Shown in pieces: positions 16,664 to 24,998 of a stretch of 64,000 nucleotides of DNA. The position numbers were made by a program, and so were the translations under genes. Source of the stretch: 55-13 sp964501275 (GTDB lineage: Bacteria; Armatimonadota; Fimbriimonadia; Fimbriimonadales; Fimbriimonadaceae); contig CAZCSP010000003.1 in NCBI GenBank assembly GCA_964501275.1, forward strand, positions 1 to 64,000. Direction: 5' to 3'. A model generated the notes under the pieces. The model was not told the DNA's origin. It worked only from the letters and a program-made list of their open reading frames with translations, and searched no databases. Each line of letters opens with the position of its first letter. The stretch's first letter is position 1.

Positions 16664-19315
16664 CTATGCCGTTTGGCGTGTTTGGAACGGAATTAGATCA
16701 TCCAGGACGATCAGTGAGCCTGAAATAAAGCATCGCTTTAAACCAGTGACGGTTAGGTAGTCTGTACACCTTTTTTCGAGATCGGCAATCCTCAATTCAT
16801 TAATCGGATATAGGTCGATTCCTGCCTTTCTGGCCTGACAGCGAACCGCTCCCAACAGCTGTGCCGCCCGTTCGATGTCGCCTATCGCATAGCTGTATTC
16901 TGATATCCAGAATAAGGTGCGCGCCATAGCCGCGTGGTCTCGGATCTTGGCGGCGATGCGAAACGACCGCGTGAAACAGTCAAAGGCCTCGGTCAAGCGT
17001 CCCTGCCGATACATTAGCTGCCCTTGGGTAATGGAAATCGACCACTGATACTGATGGTCCGACGACCCATCCGCCAATGCAGCTGCCTTTTCAAGCAGTG
17101 CCTGAGCTTCTTCGAGGCGACCGGCATCCAGGAGGGAGGTAGACCACGAGACATACATATTGGCCTTGTAAAGAATGGGAACCCCTTCTGGAAGATGGCG
17201 ATTCGCCTTCGCAAAAGTCTGCACCGACTTGTCGAACTGCCCTTCCGACCACATCAGCCAGCCCATATTCGAACCTGCCGAGGCTTCCAGTAGCTCATGT
17301 CCAATCTTTCGACCGATCCTGAGTGCGCGGCGCAGGTATCTGCGAGCGCGGTCGACCTGTCCCGCTTTGATTGCCAACGCTCCTGCCAAATTCACAAGCC
17401 GCCCCAAGTCAAGAGACTCCTCGTTCGGAAAGCGTTTGGTGGCCTGATCGATGAGTCGAAGGCAGTCATTGATCTGATTACGCTTATACCAGTAAGGCCA
17501 AGACTTGATGATCGCCTCAGTAAAAGTGGCAACGTGCCCATCTGGCCTTAGGGTGTATTCCAGGGCAGCATAGATATCAAGTTTGTGCTCGTCGAACTCG
17601 TCAAGCGCTGCCACCTCGCCATCGCCGCCTAACGCTGCGGCCGCTTTCCCGAGAACTGAAACCATAGCCAGGCAGTGCTGCTCATGGACGCTCGTTTTCT
17701 CCTGCTCCGACTCAAACTTCGTTCCCAGCATCTCCTCCACCACCCGAGGAAGGTGGTAGTAGTCGCCGTAGTTCGCTGATGAATCAAGCTCGACGAAGCC
17801 GGAGTCCACAAGTTCCTCTAAAGAAACCCGAACTTGACTGATGCTGACATCAGCCAAGGTGGCAGCCATTTTGAGCTGCCATGCTCCACGAGTAGGTGCT
17901 AAGGCCTTTAGCAGGTGCCTTGCGGAAGCGCCCAGTGATTCGTACGTCCAATCCAGCGCCTGGAGCAGCGACTCGTGCCGACTAGATAAAGAGCCCGGAT
18001 TTTTCTTTTTAGAAGGCTTCCCCCTTATCTTCTTGAGATCAAAGATCATCTGGATAGGCCTGAGCTGCCTGACCCTTTTCGCCGCCAAAACGATCGACAA
18101 AGGGTGCCCCGAAAAATGGTGGCATATCTTCGCGATGGCGGCGGATTCGGTATCGTCTACATCGAACTCAGGGTCGCACTCTCTTGCACGATCCATGAAC
18201 AGGGCGGTCGCATCGTTCTCTTCCAGATCTGCCGAACTCCACAGTGTATCAATCTCGGGGCAGGGCAGGGGCTCTAGTTGAATCGTGCTCTCAAAGGGCA
18301 GGCCCAGACGCTTAGCCGAGGTAATAAGGAAGGATGGCCCCTTGATCCTCGTTGCATCCGCAATGAAGCTCTTCACCGCTTCAAGGCAACGATCGCAACC
18401 ATCGAGGACGAAGAACACCTCTCGGCCGGAGAGTTGGCGGAGGATCAACTTGCGGAGGGGGAAGTTTTTGTTTCTAAGGCCCAGGGCGAGGGCAAGCTGC
18501 TCGAAAACATGGTCCTCCCGCTCGATTCCGGTGAGATTGACCCAGACAACGTCCTCCTCTTGATTTCGGAGATCGTAGGCAACTTTACTGGCCACATGGG
18601 ACTTGCCAATCCCCGCCGGCCCAGTGAGTGTTACGACAGGGTAGCGGCTCAATCGACCATGAATATCGTCGAGCGCATTCTCACGGCCAACTAACAAGCC
18701 AAACCGGTGCGGCAACGCGGGACGGACTCTTTCCTCAGTTTTGAGAAAGGCTTTGATCGAAGGAAGACTTACATGGAGAAGCTGGGTCACCGCTTCTCGA
18801 CGCACCTGAAAATCAAAGTGGACGGTTCCAAGGAACTCAAAATCCCAATCTGGCGGAGCGCTGTCGCGCAGGACTTCGTAAGTTGATGCGGATAGGAATA
18901 CCTGACCACCCAAGGCCAAATCGGCAAGCCCTCGGGCCTTGAGAACTGGCAGACTGGAGGCAGGGTCGTCGCCCGCAAAGAAGGCGCCCACACAAATCCC
19001 GGCCGAAATCGATTCCGCATCGGGGAATGCATAGAGAGAGACAATGGTCTCCACCGCTTGCCATGCCGACGAATAGGCCAAAACGATCTGACATCGCGGA
19101 GCGCTCGACGCACAAACGATCACTCCACAATCCTTTGCAATCTCCGCCACCCGATCAATAACGGCGCGATGGTCAATTAGAGAGGTTGATTCCTCCCGAA
19201 GCTCAGGAGGAACTACAGATATACCAACAGCAAGAAAAGTGTAGGTGCCAGGTTGCAAGTCACCATCCCACACTGCAGGAGAAGAATTGGCTGGACCGTC
19301 AACAACGGGTATCAC
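16664..19315 (-). CDS. Pseudo-cyclase / STAND NTPase / TPR regulatory protein
   Basis: 883 residues. Residues about 22-181 follow the class III adenylate/guanylate cyclase fold: GTYTFLAVGI stands where active enzymes have TFLFTDIEGS, and LALGGQVFLSASTYEVLRD matches the usual cyclase end. The metal-binding aspartates are gone, so it should be inactive. An NB-ARC/STAND-like NTPase follows, with Walker A GPAGIGKS (232-239) and Walker B FFVLDGCD (301-308). TPR-like helices fill about 620-850 (for example ARRYLRRALRIGRKIGHELL). The start is GTG at 19315, preceded by AGGGCGAGG. The gene lies 20 bp after a LuxR-type regulator. Confidence 0.85.
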   Translation of the reverse strand: MIPVVDGPANSSPAVWDGDLQPGTYTFLAVGISVVPPELREESTSLIDHRAVIDRVAEIAKDCGVIVCASSAPRCQIVLAYSSAWQAVETIVSLYAFPDAESISAGICVGAFFAGDDPASSLPVLKARGLADLALGGQVFLSASTYEVLRDSAPPDWDFEFLGTVHFDFQVRREAVTQLLHVSLPSIKAFLKTEERVRPALPHRFGLLVGRENALDDIHGRLSRYPVVTLTGPAGIGKSHVASKVAYDLRNQEEDVVWVNLTGIEREDHVFEQLALALGLRNKNFPLRKLILRQLSGREVFFVLDGCDRCLEAVKSFIADATRIKGPSFLITSAKRLGLPFESTIQLEPLPCPEIDTLWSSADLEENDATALFMDRARECDPEFDVDDTESAAIAKICHHFSGHPLSIVLAAKRVRQLRPIQMIFDLKKIRGKPSKKKNPGSLSSRHESLLQALDWTYESLGASARHLLKALAPTRGAWQLKMAATLADVSISQVRVSLEELVDSGFVELDSSANYGDYYHLPRVVEEMLGTKFESEQEKTSVHEQHCLAMVSVLGKAAAALGGDGEVAALDEFDEHKLDIYAALEYTLRPDGHVATFTEAIIKSWPYWYKRNQINDCLRLIDQATKRFPNEESLDLGRLVNLAGALAIKAGQVDRARRYLRRALRIGRKIGHELLEASAGSNMGWLMWSEGQFDKSVQTFAKANRHLPEGVPILYKANMYVSWSTSLLDAGRLEEAQALLEKAAALADGSSDHQYQWSISITQGQLMYRQGRLTEAFDCFTRSFRIAAKIRDHAAMARTLFWISEYSYAIGDIERAAQLLGAVRCQARKAGIDLYPINELRIADLEKRCTDYLTVTGLKRCFISGSLIVLDDLIPFQTRQTA

Positions 19316-19335
19316 CGCCTCGCCCTACCCTCGTG

Positions 19336-19899
19336 CTACCCGAGAATCTTCAAGGCCAGCTGGGTTCTATTTTCGCAGTCCAACTTTCTAAGCACCGTAC
19401 TGACCGTATTCTTCACACTTTGCTCGATAATGCCGGTTTCCTCAGAGATTCGTCGATTCGAGTATCCCTTGGAGATCAGCTTGGCCACTTCGTACTCTCT
19501 CGCGGAAAGGCCGAACGGTTTATTGGACCGTCGTCCGTTTGTCACGGACATATAAGGCTCACCCGCTGCGTTGATGCGTCGGAAGAACTCTTCGCGAGAC
19601 ATATTCATCGAAACGTAACTGGCGACATCCGAGGCCGCATTCTGCACGGTGTCTTCGTCGGCGACAAAAAGGAGTCCGAAGGAACCAAGTGCCTTTGCTC
19701 CAAGCAGGTACTGGCGCTGTGCGTCGTCCATCATGTCGTGCTCGGCCAAGATCACATGGATGCCGTGTTCACGGACTGCCGATAGACAATCTCTCGCACT
19801 GTCTGTGACGGTCACAATATCAAACCGGCCGCGACTGTCAAGGTACGTTGCCATCGCGTCTCTTACCAACGAGTCATTCCAAAGTAGGGCGATTCTCAT
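19336..19899 (-). CDS. LuxR/NarL-type regulator with degenerate receiver
   Basis: 187 residues. Residues 1-115 have the length and strand pattern of a response-regulator receiver, but the N-terminal acidic pair is replaced (LLWND) and the phospho-acceptor position holds Glu53 (HVILAEHDMM), a phosphomimetic-like change. Residues about 129-186 are a good LuxR HTH: LSAREYEVAKLISKGYSNRR and SVKNTVSTVLRKLDCENR. It probably binds DNA without phosphorylation. It heads the operon with the pseudo-cyclase NTPase. It is paralogous to the regulator at 43827-44435. Confidence 0.88.
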   Translation of the reverse strand: MRIALLWNDSLVRDAMATYLDSRGRFDIVTVTDSARDCLSAVREHGIHVILAEHDMMDDAQRQYLLGAKALGSFGLLFVADEDTVQNAASDVASYVSMNMSREEFFRRINAAGEPYMSVTNGRRSNKPFGLSAREYEVAKLISKGYSNRRISEETGIIEQSVKNTVSTVLRKLDCENRTQLALKILG

Positions 19900-19922
19900 A
19901 GTTGAACTTCTCTCTGAAGCCT

Positions 19923-19952
19923 ATTTATACACCAGATACCTCAATAATTCAA
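19923..19952 (-). promoter_or_regulatory. Sigma-70-type promoter of the LuxR/NTPase operon
   Basis: On the minus strand TTGAAT (19947-19952) and TATAAAT (19923-19929) are separated by 17 bases, close to the TTGACA/TATAAT consensus. The predicted transcript would start near 19917, about 18 bases before the ATG. The surrounding 80 bases are unusually AT-rich for this genome. Confidence 0.65.
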
Positions 19953-20000
19953 GCTGGTATTTGTGGTTTTTATTTTTATCTCTCGGCTAGAGGCGATGAG

Positions 20001-20807
20001 CTAGCCCTGGATCAACGTGAGAACCGATGCCTCGGGCGGGCATAGAAACCTGCTTGGAGGTCCAGTTGTACCGATGCCCCGTGACACATAGAGGGGCACT
20101 TTTGTGTTGGGGAAAAAGCCCGACAAATACTTGCGCCCATTGGTGGAGGTCATAGGTGTAAAACCTCCAGGGAATCTGAATTGCCCCCCGTGGCTATGGC
20201 CGCTAAGCATCAAATCAGCCTCGAACGGCAGGCGATCTACCATGTCCGGCTCATGCCACAGAATGATCGCCGTACCATCGCCTACCCCCTGAAGAGCTTT
20301 GTACGGATCGGCCATCTTGGCATTGGCGGAGTCGATTCCGATCCAGTCGATCCCTGCATGGTGCCACGACTCATTTCTAAGCAGTTTAACATTGAGCGAG
20401 TCCAGCACGAGTCGGAGCCTCTCGGGCGACCCAGAGGAGTACTCCCGATTTCCGGGCACGGCAACCACATTTCCATCCATCAGAAGGAGAGGTTCGAGGA
20501 CATCGACGATCATTGCCTCGCTGTGGGGGCGCCAGTAGGCCACGATGTCCCCCGTCAGAACTACCATATCCGGTTCCGAATCCAGAGCGGCAGCCACTGC
20601 ACGTTTCGCCAACTCTACCGAATAGGTATCCCGCAGATGCAGATCGGCAAGAACGGCGATCTTGAAGCCGTTCAAAGACCGTTTCCATCCACGAAGCCTC
20701 AGCGTGCGCCTTTCGACGACCAGCCGATTAGCCTCATAGAGCATTCCGTAAGTAAGCATCGCCGTGCCAGCCCCAGCAAGCAAGAAACCCCAATCGCGCA
20801 GCCTCAT
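20001..20807 (-). CDS. Membrane-anchored calcineurin-like metallophosphoesterase
   Basis: 268 residues from the ATG at 20807. A single N-terminal membrane segment (WGFLLAGAGTAMLTYGMLY) is followed by the YaeI/YkuE-type phosphoesterase core: VLADLHLRD, VLTGDIVAYW, VAVPGNREYS (Asn-Arg where Asn-His is usual), WHEPDM and LSGHSHGGQ. Relatives act on lipid A intermediates or other phosphodiesters at the membrane. The frame extends to 20870, but that start would overlap the upstream paralogue by 55 bp. The NR-for-NH change in the metal loop may lower activity. It pairs in tandem with 20816-21628. Confidence 0.85.
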   Translation of the reverse strand: MRLRDWGFLLAGAGTAMLTYGMLYEANRLVVERRTLRLRGWKRSLNGFKIAVLADLHLRDTYSVELAKRAVAAALDSEPDMVVLTGDIVAYWRPHSEAMIVDVLEPLLLMDGNVVAVPGNREYSSGSPERLRLVLDSLNVKLLRNESWHHAGIDWIGIDSANAKMADPYKALQGVGDGTAIILWHEPDMVDRLPFEADLMLSGHSHGGQFRFPGGFTPMTSTNGRKYLSGFFPNTKVPLYVSRGIGTTGPPSRFLCPPEASVLTLIQG

Positions 20808-20815
20808 TCCTTCTG

Positions 20816-21628
20816 TTATGACCCTCGTAAGGTCAGAATCGTTGCCTCGGGTGGACAAAACATACGCCAATTAGGCCCAGTGGTGCCAATCCCCCGGCTC
20901 ACATAGACCGGAATGGGGTTGTCGGAATAGAAGCCGGACGTGTACTTCTTGGCCCCCTTGGGGGCATGCAAGACAACTCCGCCCGGCAGACAAATCTGGC
21001 CTCCGTGGCTATGCCCCGAAATTTGAAGGCTCGGTCCCGGCTGAATGTCCTCTACAAAGTCAGGCTCATGGAGCAGGACGACCGTGTTGCGATCTCCCTT
21101 GATGAGGTCCGGGCGGTGCATCTTCATCAGCCCATCGTCTGCGCCCCAAATTCGAACGCCCTCCACTTCTATTCCCTCGTTCCGGAGAAGCTGCATTTTC
21201 GAGCTGGCTACCGCTTCAATGACCAGAGAGGTGTATTGCCGCTGGTAGTCATGGTTCCCAAGGATCCCGAAACTTGGGCAGTGAGCTTCGTTCATCAGTT
21301 GCAGCACTTCACGCACGTTGGCGAGGTATTGGGGCGCACTGGAAGTCAAGTAGTCGCCAATCCAAACGATTACGTCGGGCTTCTTCGCCATCACCAGATG
21401 GATGGCTTTGGTCGCCCGCTCCTTGGCCAACGGGTAGTCGATGTGAGGATCGGCGAGGACCCCAATTCGAAATCCATCCGCATCCCAGTTGGGCAACGCC
21501 AGTTCACGCTCTACAACCTCTACATCTTGGCTGGTCTGGTTACCGTATACAAAAGTGGAGGCAGAAGCCAAGGCTCCAAGGCCCATGTACTTCAAGAACT
21601 CGCGGCGGCTAGCTTTACTTGCTCCCAT
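20816..21628 (-). CDS. Tat-exported calcineurin-like metallophosphoesterase
   Basis: 270 residues from the ATG at 21628. The N-terminus carries SRREFLKYMGLGALA, a twin-arginine signal (SRRxFLK), so it is folded before export. The core has all the usual motifs: VLADPHIDY, WIGDYLTSS, ILGNHDYQR, LHEPDF and ISGHSHGGQ, with a complete metal centre. The C-terminus shares VSRGIGTTGPNWRMFCPPEA with the neighbouring paralogue. An in-frame start at 21664 is possible but would overlap the ORF6N gene by 50 bp. The substrate is unknown; membrane phospholipid or sugar-nucleotide phosphodiesters are candidates. Confidence 0.85.
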   Translation of the reverse strand: MGASKASRREFLKYMGLGALASASTFVYGNQTSQDVEVVERELALPNWDADGFRIGVLADPHIDYPLAKERATKAIHLVMAKKPDVIVWIGDYLTSSAPQYLANVREVLQLMNEAHCPSFGILGNHDYQRQYTSLVIEAVASSKMQLLRNEGIEVEGVRIWGADDGLMKMHRPDLIKGDRNTVVLLHEPDFVEDIQPGPSLQISGHSHGGQICLPGGVVLHAPKGAKKYTSGFYSDNPIPVYVSRGIGTTGPNWRMFCPPEATILTLRGS

Positions 21629-22172
21629 ACTTCTTTCGGCGTTCGTTGACTTGGCGGAATCCAATACGCCTCTTCGGTGAGTCGGTCTCCTTCATCAATT
21701 GTTGAATCGCTGAATAGACTAACTGAAACTCTTGCGAATGCGATCCCAAGGCCTCTTCGATGGCGGCGAGCCGCTTCGCCAGATCCTCATACTTTGCCGC
21801 CTCATGGCGCATCTTCACGAAGAGCCGCATGATGTGGATATTGACCTGCACCGCCCGGTCGCTTCGAAGGACGCTGGACAGCATCGCGATCCCCTGCTCC
21901 GTGAAGGCGAAGGGAAGCTTGCGAGAACCGCCCCAACTTGAAATCACAAATTGTGATTTCAAGATTTTCAACTCCTCGGATGTGAGTTGGAACATGAAGT
22001 CTTCTGGGAAACGCTCCATGTTGCGCTTGACGGCCTGCATCAGAACCCGATGCTCGACCCCGTAAAGCTCGGCAAGATCGGAGCTGAGGAGTACGGGAAG
22101 TCCCCGAATCTCCCTTACCTCGACCTGGTTAATCGAGATATCCTTAGAGATTGAAAGTTCGGCGTAAGCCAT
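21615..22172 (-). CDS. ORF6N-domain protein
   Basis: 185 residues from the ATG at 22172. Residues about 15-100 are the ORF6N/KilA-N-type domain: VEVREIRGLPVLLSSDLAEL, YGVEHRVLMQAVKRN, RFPEDFMFQLT, and FTEQGIAMLSSVLRSDRAVQ. The rest is a helical region typical of these proteins. Such proteins occur in phages and in chromosomal islands and are thought to bind DNA or take part in anti-repression. No integrase or phage gene is nearby, so this is a stray or domesticated copy. It is downstream of the MetH-MTHFR gene by 28 bp. Confidence 0.85.
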   Translation of the reverse strand: MAYAELSISKDISINQVEVREIRGLPVLLSSDLAELYGVEHRVLMQAVKRNMERFPEDFMFQLTSEELKILKSQFVISSWGGSRKLPFAFTEQGIAMLSSVLRSDRAVQVNIHIMRLFVKMRHEAAKYEDLAKRLAAIEEALGSHSQEFQLVYSAIQQLMKETDSPKRRIGFRQVNERRKKYGSK

Positions 22173-22200
22173 AGGTTCTACACCCAATCATATCACGGGC

Positions 22201-24009
22201 TTAGGCGATGGCTTCCATCACCTGCTGGGCGATTTGGGGCGAACCGAACGGCGGCATCAAATATAAACCCTGGGCTATCTTGCGGATAGCTTGGGAAAGG
22301 CGTTGGGCCTCCTCGATACCGACGGCCAAGGCGGAGGGGTCGTCCGGCGCTTCCGCCATGCGTTGCCTCAGCCACTCCGGAATCTCCACTCCGGGAACCT
22401 CGTTGTGCATAAACTCGCTATGCCTGTTGCTCTTGAGAGGCAACACCCCAACGAATACCGGAATGCCCAGCTTCTGGCAAGTTTCGACCGCTCTTTCGGC
22501 CACCGAGGCATCGAAAACGGGCTGGGTGTAAACCACATGAGCCCCCGCATCCACCTTCCGCTTCAGACGATCTAGCTCCAACTCAGCATCCATTGCTAAG
22601 GGGTTATAGGCGCAAGCGATGGTGAAAGCGCACTTCACCCCGACACTGTAACCAGCAAGATCGATCCCCTCGTTGAATCGGGAGAGGATGCGCACGAGGC
22701 CGATGGCGTCGATGTCGAAAACGCTGGTCGCGCTGGGGTAGTCGCCGATGTTTGCGGGGTCGCCTGTGACGGCTAGAATGTTCCGGACGCCGATGGCGTG
22801 GCAACCCAAAAGGTCCGCCTGGATCGCCAACAGGTTCCGATCCCGGCAAGAAAAGTGCATCGTTGCCTCGATGCCGACCCGGGTTTGGATGAGGGAAGCT
22901 ACCGCAGAGGGGTTCATCCGCAAGCGAGCCCTCGCCCCGTCGGAAATGTTGATCACATCCGCCCCGGAAATCTTCAGCGCCTTGCAACCTGCCAAGAGTT
23001 TCTCAATCTTCAGGCCCCTCGGCACATCCATCTCGACCGCCGTGACGAACTTGCGGCCAATCTTCTGTCCAAGTTCGCTCGGCTCAGAAGTGGCGAGGGG
23101 AGCCTTCTCCTTCTCGCTTGTAACCACTCGAGAGCGAACCTTGGGCTTAGTCCCTCTAGCGCCTATGTAGGCGCGCAGGTGGCGGATGTGCTCGGGGGTG
23201 GTGCCGCAACAGCCTCCAATAATCCTCGCGCCCTCTTCAACCAGCCTCGTAGCGGCCTTGGCAAAGTACTCGGGATGGGTGTCATAAGTGACTTGGCCCT
23301 TCACGAGCTGGGGCATTCCTGGAGTCGGGAAGGCGAGAATCGGAAGGTCGGTGGTCTCCGCAATCTGGCGAACCAAATCCAGCATCCGCTGCGGGCCGAC
23401 GATGCAGTTGGCCCCAACTGCGACAACCCCGAGGTCGTTCATTTGGGTGGTGCATCGCTCCGGCAGCCCCTCCGCCAGCATCTCCCCGTCCTCGATGTAC
23501 GCCTTGCTGACGATGATCGGAAGTTGGGTTACTTCGTGCAAAGCCTCGACCGCAATCTGAAGCTCCTGCATGTCGATGTAGGTCTCCAGGATGAAGCCAT
23601 CGACACCCCCCTCTTCCAGGGCCAAGGCCTGCTCCTTGATCGCCTCCGCTACTTGTTCCGCAGTAATATGGCCTATGGGCTCGATGGGTTTGCCGCAAGG
23701 GCCGATTGCTCCCAAAACGACGCCTTCCTCGCCTCCAGCTTCTCTGGCAGCCCGCGCTCCGGCAATGTTGAGATCGCGAATACTGATGCCCCGGCCTTCC
23801 AATCGAATGGCGTTAGCCTGGAAGGTGTTCGTCTCCACAAAGTCCGCGCCCGCCTCAAAGTACGCCTGATGCACCTGGCGGACAAGGTCGGGCGCAAGAA
23901 GGTTCGCCAGATCGTAAGGTTGGTTGGCAAAACCCAAAGCGGCGAGACAGGTGCCATTCGCACCGTCACCGATCAGAACATCGGACTCCAGTGCCCTCAG
24001 TAATCGCAC
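22201..24009 (-). CDS. Bifunctional homocysteine S-methyltransferase / methylenetetrahydrofolate reductase
   Basis: 602 residues. Residues 1-290 are a homocysteine S-methyltransferase domain, with the zinc cysteines in GANCIVGPQ and IGGCCGTTPEHI. Residues about 315-600 are a MetF-type FAD reductase (EATMHFSCRDRNLLAIQADL, ILAVTGDPANIGDYPSA). Fusions of this kind make methyl-THF and pass the methyl group to homocysteine. The catalytic barrel of full-length cobalamin MetH is not all here, so the methyl donor route is uncertain. No SAM riboswitch is visible upstream (22 bp to the next gene). Confidence 0.92.
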   Translation of the reverse strand: MRLLRALESDVLIGDGANGTCLAALGFANQPYDLANLLAPDLVRQVHQAYFEAGADFVETNTFQANAIRLEGRGISIRDLNIAGARAAREAGGEEGVVLGAIGPCGKPIEPIGHITAEQVAEAIKEQALALEEGGVDGFILETYIDMQELQIAVEALHEVTQLPIIVSKAYIEDGEMLAEGLPERCTTQMNDLGVVAVGANCIVGPQRMLDLVRQIAETTDLPILAFPTPGMPQLVKGQVTYDTHPEYFAKAATRLVEEGARIIGGCCGTTPEHIRHLRAYIGARGTKPKVRSRVVTSEKEKAPLATSEPSELGQKIGRKFVTAVEMDVPRGLKIEKLLAGCKALKISGADVINISDGARARLRMNPSAVASLIQTRVGIEATMHFSCRDRNLLAIQADLLGCHAIGVRNILAVTGDPANIGDYPSATSVFDIDAIGLVRILSRFNEGIDLAGYSVGVKCAFTIACAYNPLAMDAELELDRLKRKVDAGAHVVYTQPVFDASVAERAVETCQKLGIPVFVGVLPLKSNRHSEFMHNEVPGVEIPEWLRQRMAEAPDDPSALAVGIEEAQRLSQAIRKIAQGLYLMPPFGSPQIAQQVMEAIA

Positions 24010-24031
24010 GAACCTATTTTACCTTCCGAGC

Positions 24032-24790
24032 CTAATTCTCATTGACCTTGGCTTGTGCCGTGCGCTGGATTCCGAACACCGTTAGGCGAAGCTGCTGCAA
24101 CGCCTCCAATTCGTCGGGATGAAGATCGAATTTCGGTCGGGTTGGATTGAGCGGACTCATCAGGTGATCGGGCTCCGTGCAGTCCCTCAGCCCGTAGACG
24201 TGCCCGATTTCGTGGGCCACGATGTTCTGCAGGCAATCCTCATTGAGAACCGGTCCTCGGGGAAGCTGGAATCGGGCGAGGATAATGGCCGAGTATTCAG
24301 GAGTCGCCTCTTCGCCATCGCCGCTCAATGTGACGCCGCGAGACTGGCTGCAATATCCTCCCACCTGGGAGCCGCGCAAGGTGACTTCTTTGGCAAACAG
24401 AACGCGAATTCGAGCCGACTCCGGGACTTCAACCTCGTAGATAGAATCCTCGCCGATTGTCTCGTTCCAGTACTGGATGGCCCTTCGGGCCGCATTGCGA
24501 CACACCTCATGGATCTCGACCGGGGCTTCGCTAAGGTCGATGTAAACGCCCAGACCGCGCTCGTGGAGGATCACTTCGCTGTGAGCCATCGCAAGGCTTG
24601 TTTGCCCGGCATCGGCAGAGGTTCTGGCTTGTTCTAGGTGATGGATCACTCCTGGTAGGTAGTTCGAGAGGTCGAAGCGCGTAATGGCGATGGCGGACGA
24701 TGCCACCAAAGTGCCAGCGATCAAAACAGTGAGCGCTCCCCGCCGCAACCAGTTTCTCCCCCGAAGTGCGCCCCGCAATACCCTTTTCAC
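24032..24790 (-). CDS. Membrane-anchored matrixin-type metalloprotease
   Basis: 252 residues from the GTG at 24790; an earlier TTG at 24925 is possible but adds an atypical extension. A membrane segment (ALTVLIAGTLVASSAIAITR) starts the protein. The metzincin zinc motif is HEIGHVYGLRD (HExxHxxGxxD, the third ligand being Asp rather than His), followed by the Met-turn DHLMSPLNPT. It resembles matrix metalloprotease/astacin-like enzymes of bacteria and should act outside the cytoplasm. Asp as the third ligand is known in some metzincins. The start choice is uncertain. Confidence 0.75.
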   Translation of the reverse strand: MKRVLRGALRGRNWLRRGALTVLIAGTLVASSAIAITRFDLSNYLPGVIHHLEQARTSADAGQTSLAMAHSEVILHERGLGVYIDLSEAPVEIHEVCRNAARRAIQYWNETIGEDSIYEVEVPESARIRVLFAKEVTLRGSQVGGYCSQSRGVTLSGDGEEATPEYSAIILARFQLPRGPVLNEDCLQNIVAHEIGHVYGLRDCTEPDHLMSPLNPTRPKFDLHPDELEALQQLRLTVFGIQRTAQAKVNEN

Positions 24791-24998
24791 AAAGGGCTCA
24801 TTCCACAAGCGACTGCTTCTAGTGAGATGTATCGGCAGGAACCTGTTAATCTTTACAGTGCCAGAGGGAGTATTCCGTAAAATTACCGGGTGACGCCCTG
24901 GTTTGAGGAAAAGCGAAGTGGGCAAAAAAGCCGACGCCAGAAGGAATCGCCACCGCGGCAGGTCGAACTATATCTCCGGCTAAGGAGGCTATCAAGGT

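Noticed and set aside
20816..22172. Prophage remnant around the ORF6N gene
   Set aside because: No integrase, capsid, terminase, attachment duplication or tRNA junction is present; a single domain is not enough.
22798..24003. 401-residue open frame on the plus strand opposite the methyltransferase/MTHFR gene
   Set aside because: It is the antisense shadow of a clear enzyme gene, with no ribosome-binding site or recognisable domain; long shadow frames are expected at this GC content.
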